Part shown: positions 55,300 through 64,000 of the stretch, one piece after another | Numbering within the stretch: the first letter of the stretch is position 1 | How the letters are laid out: each line of letters begins with the position of its first letter | Source of the DNA: Halictus rubicundus | Lineage: Eukaryota > Arthropoda > Insecta > Hymenoptera > Halictidae | Length of the DNA stretch: 64,000 bases | NCBI RefSeq assembly: GCF_050948215.1 | Contig: NW_027488567.1 | Location: 1,054,001-1,118,000, forward strand | Reading direction: 5' to 3' | Made by a program: the position numbers and the translations under genes | The notes under the pieces: generated by a model | Told to the model about the DNA's origin: nothing | Databases searched by the model: none | What the model saw: the letters and a program-made list of their open reading frames with translations, nothing else

Positions 55300-55985
55300 A
55301 TTGATGATAGGATAGGAAAGATTACAGGATAGGATACAGGATACGATATTATAGAGGATACGATATTATAGAGGACAGGATAGGATAGAGGATAGGATAG
55401 GATAGAGGATAGGATAGGAAAGATTACAGGATAGGATTCAGGATACGATATTATAGAGGATACGATATTATAGAGGATAGGATAGGATAGAGGATAGGAT
55501 AGGACAGAGGATAGGATAGGATAGAGGATAGGATAGGATAGAGGATAGGATACGGATAGAGGATGGGATAGGATAAAGGATAGGATAGAGGATAGGATAG
55601 AGGATTGGATAGGATAGAGGATATTATAGGATAGAGGATAGGATAGGATAGCGGATAGGATAGTATGGAGTATACGATAGAATTGAGGACAGGATAGGGT
55701 TGAGGATAGGATAGGATAGAGGATAGGAGAAGATAGAGGATAGGATAGGATAAAGGATAGGATACGATAGAGGATAGGATAGAGAATAGGATAGGATAGA
55801 GGATAGGGGATTGGATCGGATATGGGATAGGAGACGGTAGAGGATTGGATAGGATAGAGGATATTATAGGATAGAGGATAGGATAGGATTGATGATAGGA
55901 TAGGAAAGATTACAGGATAGGATACAGGATACGATATTATAGAGGATACGATATTATAGAGGATAGGATAGGATAGAGGATAGGA
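55300..55985 (+). repeat. Right-flank inserted cassette, left member
   Basis: Contains GGATTCAGGATACG (about 55436) and GAGGACAGGATAGGGTT (about 55686). Both are rare and both recur at about +4620. Confidence 0.83.
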
Positions 55986-56536
55986 TAGGATAGAGGATAG
56001 GATAGGATAGAGTATAGGATAGGATAGAGGACAGGATATTATAGAGGATAGGATAGGATATAGGATAGGATAGGATAGAGGATAGGCTAGGATAGATGAT
56101 AGGATAGGATAGAGGATTGGATAGGATAGAGGATACCAAAGCATAGAGGGTAGGATAGGAATGAGGATAGGATAGGAAAGAGGACAGGATAGGATACAGG
56201 ATACGATATTATAGAGGATACTATATTATAGAGGATAGGATAGGATAGAGGATAGGATAGGATAGAGGATAGGATAGGATAGAGGATAGGATAGGACAGA
56301 GGATAGTATAGGATAGAGGATAGAATAGGATAGAGGATAGGATAGGATAGAGGATAGGATGGGATAGAGGATAGGATAGGATAGAGGATAGGATAGGATA
56401 GAGGATAGGATAGGATAGAGGATAGGATAGGATAGAGGATAGGATAGGATAGAGGATAGGATAGGACAGAGGATAGGATAGGATAGAGGATAGGATATTA
56501 TAGAGGATAGGATAGGATAGAGGATAGGATATTATA

Positions 56537-56667
56537 GAGGATAGGATAGGTTAGAGGATAACATAGGGGATTGGATAGCATAGAGCATAGGAGACGATAG
56601 AGGACAGGATAGGTTTGATGATAGGATAGGAAAGAGGACAGGATAGGATACAGGATACGATATTATA
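56537..56667 (+). repeat. A-module 10, A allele
   Basis: Diagnostic base A at 56592, followed by the GACAGG-type downstream unit. Offset 3449 bp from module 9 and exactly 5108 bp from module 12. Confidence 0.9.
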
Positions 56668-57980
56668 GAGGATAGGATAGGATAGAGGATAGGATAGGAT
56701 AGAGGATAAGATAGGATAGAGGATAGGATAGGATAGAGGATAGGATAGGATAGAGCAGGATAGGATAGAGGATAGGATAGAGGATTGGATAGGATAGGAT
56801 AGCGGATAGGATAGGATGGAGTATAGGATAGAATTGAGGATAGGATAGGGTTGAGGATAGGATAGGAAAGAGGACAGGATAGGATAGAGGATAGGATAGG
56901 ATAGAGGATAGGATAGGATAGAGCAGGATAGGATAGAGGATAGGATAGAGGATAGGATAGAGGATTGGATAGGATAGAGGACATTATAGGATAGAGGATA
57001 GGATAGGATAGCGGATAGGATAGGATGGAGTATAGGATAGAATTGAGGATAGGATAGGATAGAGGATAGGATACGATAGAGGATAGGATAGAGAATAGGA
57101 TAGGATAGAGGATAGGGGATTGGATCGGATACAGGATAGGAGACGGTAGAGGATTGGATAGGATAGAGGATAGGATAGGATAGAGGATATTATAGGATAG
57201 AGGATAGGATAGGATTGATGTTAGGATAGGAAAGATTACAGGATAGGATACAGGATACGATATTATAGAGGATACGATATTACAGAGGATAGGATAGGAT
57301 AGAGGATAGGATAGGATAGAGGATAGGATAGGATAGAGGATAGTATAGGATAGAGGATAGGATAGGATAGAGGATAGGATAGGATATAGGATAGGATAGG
57401 ATAGAGGATAGGATAGGATAGATGATAGGATAGGATAGAGGATTGGATAGGATAGAGGATACCATAGGATAGAGGATAGGATAGGATTGAGGATAGGATA
57501 GTAAAGAGGACAGGATAGGATACAGGATACGATATTATAGAGGATAGGATAGGATAGAGGATAGGATAGGATAGAGGATAGGATACGGATAGAGGATAGG
57601 ATAGAATAGAGGATAGGATAGAGGATAGGATAGAGGATTGGATAGGATAGAGGATATTATAGGATAGAGGATAGGATAGGATAGCGGATAGGATAGTATG
57701 GAGTATACGATTGAATTGAGGATAGGATAGGGTTGAGGATAGGATAGGATAGTGGATAGGAGAAGATAGAGGATAGGATAGGATAGAGGATAGGATACGA
57801 TAGAGGATAGGATAGAGAATAGGATAGGATAGAGGATAGGGGATTGGATCGGATACAGGATAGGAGACGGTAGAGGATTGGATAGGATAGAGGATGTTAT
57901 AGGATAGAGGATAGGATAGGATTGATGATAGGATAGGAAAGATTACAGGATAGGATACAGGATACGATATTATAGAGGAT
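56537..57980 (+). repeat. Right-flank block, copy 2
   Basis: A-module 10, then GGGGATTGG at 57115 and 57839. These three landmarks recur at exactly 5108 bp (61659, 62223, 62947), the most regular long spacing in the right flank. Confidence 0.84.
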
Positions 57981-58962
57981 AGGATAGGATACAGGATACG
58001 ATATTATAGAGGATAGGATAGGATAGAGGATAGGATAGGATAGAGGATAGGATAGGATAGAGCATAGGATAGGATAAAGGATAGGATAGGATAGAGGATT
58101 GGATAGGATAGAGGATACCAAAGGATAGAGGATAGGATAGGATTGAGGATAGGATAGGATAGAGGATAGGATAGGACAGAGGATAGGATAGGATAGAGGA
58201 TAGGATAGGATAGAGGATAGGATAGGATAGAGGATAGGATGGTATACAGGATAGGATAGGATAGACGATAGGATAGGATAGAGGATAGGAGAGGATAGCG
58301 GATAGGATAGGATAGAGGATATGATAGGATACAGGATAGGATAGGATAGAGGATAGGATACGATAGAGGATAGGATAGAGAATAGGATAGGATAGAGGAT
58401 AGGGGATTGGATCGGATACAGGATAGGAGACGGTAGAGGATTGGATAGGATAGAGGATAGGATAGGATATATGATAGGATAGGATAGAGCATAGGATAGG
58501 ATAGAGGATAGGATAGGATAGAGGATTGGATAGGATAGAGGATACCAAAGGATAGAGGATAGGATAGGAATGAGGATAGGATAGGAAAGAGGACAGGATA
58601 GGATACAGGATACGATATTATAGAGGATACTATATTATAGAGGATAGGATAGGATAGAGGATAGGATAGGATAGAGGATAGGATAGGATAGAGGATAGGA
58701 TAGGACAGAGGATAGTATAGGATAGAGGATAGAATAGGATAGAGGATAGGATAGGATAGAGGATAGGATGGGATAGAGGATAGGATAGGATAGAGGATAG
58801 GATAGGATAGAGGATAGGATAGGATAGAGGATAGGATAGGATAGAGGATAGGATAGGATAGAGGATAGGATAGGATAGAGGATAGGATAGGACAGAGGAT
58901 AGGATAGGATAGAGGATAGGATATTATAGAGGATAGGATAGGATAGAGGATAGGATATTATA

Positions 58963-59093
58963 GAGGATAGGATAGGTTAGAGGATAACATAGGGGATTGG
59001 ATAGCATAGAGCATAGGAGACGATAGAGGACAGGATAGGTTTGATGATAGGATAGGAAAGAGGACAGGATAGGATACAGGATACGATATTATA
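58963..59093 (+). repeat. A-module 11, A allele
   Basis: Diagnostic base A at 59018. The following run carries private GAGTATAAGATAGG and GCGGACAGG variants and is shorter than in modules 10 and 12. Confidence 0.9.
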
Positions 59094-59700
59094 GAGGATA
59101 GGATAGGATAGAGGATAGGATAGGATAGAGTATAAGATAGGATAGAGGATAGGATAGGATAGAGGATAGGATAGGATAGAGGATAGGATAGAGGATTGGA
59201 TAGGATAGGATAGCGGATAGGATAGGATGGAGTATAGGATAGAATTGAGGATAGGATAGGGTTGAGGATAGGATAGGAAAGCGGACAGGATAGGATAGAG
59301 GATAGGATAGGATAGAGGATAGGATAGGATAGAGCAGGATAGGATAGAGGATAGGATAGAGGATAGGATAGAGGATTGGATAGGATAGAGGACATTATAG
59401 GATAGAGGATAGGATAGGATAGCGGATAGGATAGGATGGAGTATAGGATAGAATTGAGGATAGGATAGGATAGAGGATAGGATACGATAGAGGATAGGAT
59501 AGAGAATAGGATAGGATAGAGGATAGGGGATTGGATCGGATACAGGATAGGAGACGGTAGAGGATTGGATAGGATAGAGGATAGGATAGGATAGAGGATA
59601 TTATAGGATAGAGGATAGGATAGGATTGATGTTAGGATAGGAAAGATTACAGGATAGGATACAGGATACGATATTATAGAGGATACGATATTATAGAGGA
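58963..59700 (+). repeat. Right-flank block, copy 3 (partial)
   Basis: A-module 11 with GGGGATTGG at 59526 (offset 2411 from 57115). After about 59.8 kb it switches to a cassette homologous to 55.3-56.0 kb. Confidence 0.78.
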
Positions 59701-59919
59701 TAGGATAGGATAGAGGATAGGATAGGATAGAGGATAGGATAGGATAGAGGATAGTATAGGATAGAGGATAGGATAGGATAGAGGATAGGATAGGATATAG
59801 GATAGGATAGGATAGAGGATAGGATAGGATAGAGGATAGGGGATTGGATCGGATACAGGATAGGAGACGGTAGAGGATTGGATAGGATAGAGGATATTAT
59901 AGGATAGAGGATAGGATAG

Positions 59920-60605
59920 GATTGATGATAGGATAGGAAAGATTACAGGATAGGATACAGGATACGATATTATAGAGGATACGATATTATAGAGGATAGG
60001 ATAGGATAGAGGATAGGATAGGATAGAGGATAGGATAGGAAAGATTACAGGATAGGATTCAGGATACGATATTATAGAGGATACGATATTATAGAGGATA
60101 GGATAGGATAGAGGATAGGATAGGACAGAGGATAGGATAGGATAGAGGATAGGATAGGATAGAGGATAGGATACGGATAGAGGATAGGATAGGATAAAGG
60201 ATAGGATAGAGGATAGGATAGAGGATTGGATAGGATAGAGGATATTATAGGATAGAGGATAGGATAGGATAGCGGATAGGATAGTATGGAGTATACGATA
60301 GAATTGAGGACAGGATAGGGTTGAGGATAGGATAGGATAGAGGATAGGAGAAGATAGAGGATAGGATAGGATAAAGGATAGGATACGATAGAGGATAGGA
60401 TAGAGAATAGGATAGGATAGAGGATAGGGGATTGGATCGGATATGGGATAGGAGACGGTAGAGGATTGGATAGGATAGAGGATATTATAGGATAGAGGAT
60501 AGGATAGGATTGATGATAGGATAGGAAAGATTACAGGATAGGATACAGGATACGATATTATAGAGGATACGATATTTTAGAGGATAGGATAGGATAGAGG
60601 ATAGG
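59920..60605 (+). repeat. Right-flank inserted cassette, right member
   Basis: Partner of 55300-55985 (GGATTCAGG at about 60056, GGGGATTGG with TATGGG at 60427). A private TATTTTAGAGG change lies near 60574. Confidence 0.83.
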
Positions 60606-61644
60606 ATAGGATAGAGGATAGGATAGGATAGAGGATAGGATAGGATAGGATAGAGGATAGGATAGGATAGAGCATAGGATAGGATAGAGGATAGGATAGG
60701 ATAGAGGATTGGATAGGATAGAGGATACAAAGGATAGAGGATAGGATAGGATTGAGGATAGGATAGGAAAGGGGACAGGATAGGATACAGGATACGATAT
60801 TATAGAGGATACGATATTATAGAGGTTAGGATAGGATAGAGGAGAGGATAGGATAGGATAGAGGATAGGATAGGATAGAGGATAGGATAGAGAATAGGAT
60901 AGGATAGAGGATAGGGGATTGGATCGGATACAGGATAGGAGACGGTAGAGGATTGGATAGGATAGAGGATAGGATAGGATAGAGGATATTATAGGATAGA
61001 GGATAGGATAGGATTGATGTTAGGATAGGAAAGATTACAGGATAGGATACAGGATACGATATTATAGAGGATAGGATAGGATAGAGGATAGGATACGATA
61101 GAGGATAGGATAGGATAGAGGATAGGATAGGATAGAGGATAGGATAGGATATATGATAGGATAGGATAGAGCATAGGATAGGATAGAGGATAGGATAGGA
61201 TAGAGGATTGGATAGGATAGAGGATACCAAAGGATAGAGGATAGGATAGGAATGAGGATAGGATAGGAAAGAGGACAGGATAGGATAGAGGATACGATAT
61301 TATAGAGGATACTATATTATAGAGGATAGGATAGGATAGAGGATAGGATAGGATAGAGGATAGGATAGGATAGAGGATAGGATAGGATAGAGGATAGGAT
61401 AGGACAGAGGATAGTATAGGATAGAGGATAGAATAGGATAGAGGATAGGATAGGATAGAGGATAGGATGGGATAGAGGATAGGATAGGATAGAGGATAGG
61501 ATAGGATAGAGGATAGGATAGGATAGAGGATAGGATAGGATAGAGGATAGGATAGGATAGAGGATAGGATAGGACAGAGGATAGGATAGGATAGAGGATA
61601 GGATATTATAGAGGATAGGATAGGATAGAGGATAGGATATTATA

Positions 61645-61775
61645 GAGGATAGGATAGGTTAGAGGATAACATAGGGGATTGGATAGCATAGAGCATAGGA
61701 GACGATAGAGGACAGGATAGGTTTGATGATAGGATAGGAAAGAGGACATGATAGGATACAGGATACGATATTATA
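61645..61775 (+). repeat. A-module 12, A allele
   Basis: Diagnostic base A at 61700. One private change, GAGGACATGATAGG, near 61745. Its downstream block matches that of module 10 at a constant 5108-bp offset. Confidence 0.9.
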
Positions 61776-63000
61776 GAGGATAGGATAGGATAGAGGATAG
61801 GATAGGATAGAGGATAAGATAGGATAGAGGATAGGATAGGATAGAGGATAGGATAGGATAGAGCAGGATAGGATAGAGGATAGGATAGAGGATTGGATAG
61901 GATAGGATAGCGGATAGGATAGGATGGAGTATAGGATAGAATTGAGGATAGGATAGGGTTGAGGATAGGATAGGAAAGAGGACAGGATAGGATAGAGGAT
62001 AGGATAGGATAGAGGATAGGATAGGATAGAGCAGGATAGGATAGAGGATAGGATAGAGGATAGGATAGAGGATTGGAGAGGATAGAGGACATTATAGGAT
62101 AGAGGATGGGATAGGATAGCGGATAGGATAGGATGGAGTATAGGATAGAATTGAGGATAGGATAGGATAGAGGATAGGATACGATAGAGGATAGGATAGA
62201 GAATAGGATAGGATAGAGGATAGGGGATTGGATCGGATACAGGATAGGAGACGGTAGAGGATTGGATAGCATAGAGGATAGGATAGGATAGAGGATATTA
62301 TAGGATAGAGGATAGGATAGGATTGATGTTAGGATAGGAAAGATTACAGGATAGGATACAGGATACGATATTATAGAGGATACGATATTATAGAGGATAG
62401 GATAGGATAGAGGATAGGATAGGATAGAGGATAGGATAGGATAGAGGATAGTATAGGATAGAGGATAGGATAGGATAGAGGATAGGATAGGATATAGGAT
62501 AGGATAGGATAGAGGATAGGATAGGATAGATGATAGGATAGGATAGAGGATTGGATAGGATAGAGGATACCATAGGATAGAGGATAGGATAATATTGAGG
62601 ATAGGATAGTAATGAGGACAGGATAGGATACAGGATACGATATTATAGAGGATAGGATAGGATAGAGGATAGGATAGGATAGAGGATAGGATACGGATAG
62701 AGGATAGGATAGAATAGAGGATAGGATAGAGGATAGGATAGAGGATTGGATAGGATAGAGGATATTATAGGATAGAGGATAGGATAGGATAGCGGATAGG
62801 ATAGTATGGAGTATACGATTGAATTGAGGATAGGATAGGGTTGAGGATAGGATAGGATAGTGGATAGGAGAAGATAGAGGATAGGATAGGATAGAGGATA
62901 GGATACGATAGAGGATAGGATAGAGAATAGGATAGGATAGAGGATAGGGGATTGGATCGGATACAGGATAGGAGACGGTAGAGGATTGGATAGGATAGAG
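61645..63000 (+). repeat. Right-flank block, copy 4
   Basis: Offset 5108 bp from copy 2. Private lesions are GATTGGAGAGG near 62073, GGATGGGATAGG near 62104 and GGATAATATTGAGG near 62589. Confidence 0.84.
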
Positions 63001-64000
63001 GATAGGATAGAGGATAGGATAGAGGATAGGATAGAGGATTGGATAGGATAGAGGATAGGATAGGATAGGATAGAGGATAGGATAGGATATAGGATAGGAT
63101 AGGATAGAGGATAGGATAGGATAGAGGATAGGATAGGATAGATGATTGGATAGGATAGAGGATACCAAAGGATAGAGGATAGGATAAGATTGAGGATAGG
63201 ATAGGAAAGAGGACAGGATAGGATACAGGATACGATATTATAGAGGATACGATATTATAGAGGATACGATATTATAGAGGATAGGATAGGATAGAGGATA
63301 GAATAGGATAGAGGATAGGATAGGATAGAGGAAAGAATAGGATAGAGGATAGGATAGGACAGAGGATAGGATAGGATAGAGGATAGGATAGGATAGAGGA
63401 TAGGATACGGATAGAGGATAGGATAGGATAAAGGATAGGATAGAGGATAGGATAGAGGATTGGATAGGATAGAGGATAGGATAGGAAAGAGGACAGGAGA
63501 AGATAGAGGATAGGATAGGATAGAGGATAGGATACGATAGAGGATAGGATAGAGAATAGGATAGGATAGAGGATAGGGGATTGGATCGGATACAGGATAG
63601 GAGACGGTAGAGGATTGGATAGGATAGAGGATATTATAGGATAGAGGATAGGATAGGATTGATGATAGGATAGGAAAGATTACAGGATAGGATACAGGAT
63701 ACGATATTATAGAGGATACGATATTATAGAGGATAGGATAGGATAGAGGATATGATAGGATAGAGGATAGGATAGGATAGAGGATAGGATAGGACAGAGG
63801 ATAGGATAGGATAGAGGATAGGATAGGATAGAGGATAGGATAGGATAGAGGATAAGATAGGATAGAGGATAGGATAGGATAGAGGATAGGATAGGATAGA
63901 GCAGGATAGGATAGAGGATAGGATAGAGGATAGGATAGAGGATTGGATAGGATAGAGGATATTATAGGATAGAGGATAGGATAGGATAGCGGATAGGATA

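Larger units (their letters stand above)
1..64000 (+). repeat. Satellite array, 17-bp unit GA(GGATA)3, filling the window
   Basis: The entire window consists of head-to-tail copies and variants of GAGGATAGGATAGGATA. Units of 12 bp (GAGGATAGGATA), 22 bp (four pentamers) and 18 bp (GATACGG insertions) also occur, roughly 3,700-3,900 units in all. Even the divergent units keep the 17-bp register, for example GAGGATACGATATTATA, GATTACAGGATAGGATA, GAGTATACGATTGAATT and GAGGATACCAAAGGATA. I saw no inverted segment and no non-repeat stretch of even 50 bp. The consensus has no cytosine on this strand; C enters only through variant units. The array is cut by both window ends. Satellites of this kind are typical of eukaryotic heterochromatin. 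Species and chromosomal position cannot be read from the sequence. Confidence 0.97.

Noticed and set aside
2592..63710. GATTACAGG words suggesting Alu/SINE fragments
   Set aside because: They are part of the 17-mer GATTACAGGATAGGATA in register with the satellite; no further SINE sequence flanks them.
735..63735. TATTATA words as TATA-box promoters
   Set aside because: They are a recurring variant unit (GATACGATATTATA) present throughout the array, with no gene, initiator or other promoter element nearby.
1..64000. CRISPR array
   Set aside because: There are regular repeats but no unique spacers; the 'spacers' are the same unit, and no cas-like gene is present.
1..64000. Telomere or telomere-variant tract
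   Set aside because: GGATA resembles TTAGG-type repeats only loosely. No run of TTAGG, TTAGGG or a known telomere unit was seen, and the array has higher-order structure, unlike telomeric tracts.
1..64000. Human HSat2/3-like GGAAT satellite
   Set aside because: The pentamer is GGATA with an added GA every three copies; no GGAAT runs were seen. Only the general pentamer style is similar.
1..64000. Centromere CENP-B box
   Set aside because: No TTCG-n4-CGGG-type core was found, and the consensus lacks C. Centromeric identity cannot be supported from sequence.
1..64000. tRNA, rRNA or structured ncRNA genes
   Set aside because: With almost no C on one strand, stable intramolecular stems are nearly impossible, and no conserved RNA box was seen.

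Overview
The whole 64 kb window is one block of satellite DNA. I found no gene, RNA gene, transposon, CRISPR array or unique-sequence island in it. The unit is a 17-mer, GAGGATAGGATAGGATA, that is GA followed by three GGATA pentamers. Shorter 12-bp units (two pentamers), longer 22-bp units (four pentamers) and point-variant 17-mers are mixed in. All units point the same way, and the array runs off both ends of the window, so its true length exceeds 64 kb. The consensus + strand has 7 G, 7 A, 3 T and no C. An array of this size and type points to a eukaryote (a heterochromatic, pericentromeric, subtelomeric or sex-chromosome-type satellite, probably from a long-read assembly). The sequence does not identify the lineage.

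The variant units are not scattered at random. They form recurring cassettes (higher-order repeats) that work as barcodes. One is a roughly 340-bp cassette carrying GGGGATTGGATCGGATA, with about 65 copies of that landmark. Another is a 131-bp 'A-module' carrying GGTTAGAGGATAACATAGG, with 12 copies. Using these barcodes I placed a nested set of duplications: 442 bp tandem (0.84-1.7 kb); about 3.17 kb tandem (1.7-8.0 kb); a three-copy family (8.4-16.1 kb); about 5 kb higher-order repeats (17.5-37 kb), with a 1295-bp tandem duplication inside at 23.1-25.7 kb; a four-copy family (20.8, 35.6, 39.2 and 45 kb); 461 bp tandem (44.0-44.9 kb); about 1.29 kb tandem (47.7-50.0 kb); and a right flank (53-63 kb) with spacings of 3.45, 2.43, 2.68 and 5.108 kb.

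Region by region: 1-8.4 kb is the left flank with A-allele modules. 8.4-17.5 kb is an intermediate family in which the G allele appears. 17.5-38.6 kb is the core of about 5 kb repeats, all G allele. 38.6-47 kb is a set of re-duplicated core pieces with one island of left-flank type at 40.6-41.4 kb. 47-52.7 kb is a mixed zone with a second such island. 52.7-64 kb is the right flank, which returns to the A allele. This layout suggests an interior that was amplified more recently than its edges.

The minus strand is open in long stretches because the reversed unit has no stop codon in any frame. The resulting SSILSYPLSYPILYPIL-type reading frames are a product of the repeat and are not annotated as genes. 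No undescribed gene system is present. What deserves attention is the satellite's architecture, strand asymmetry and recombination history.
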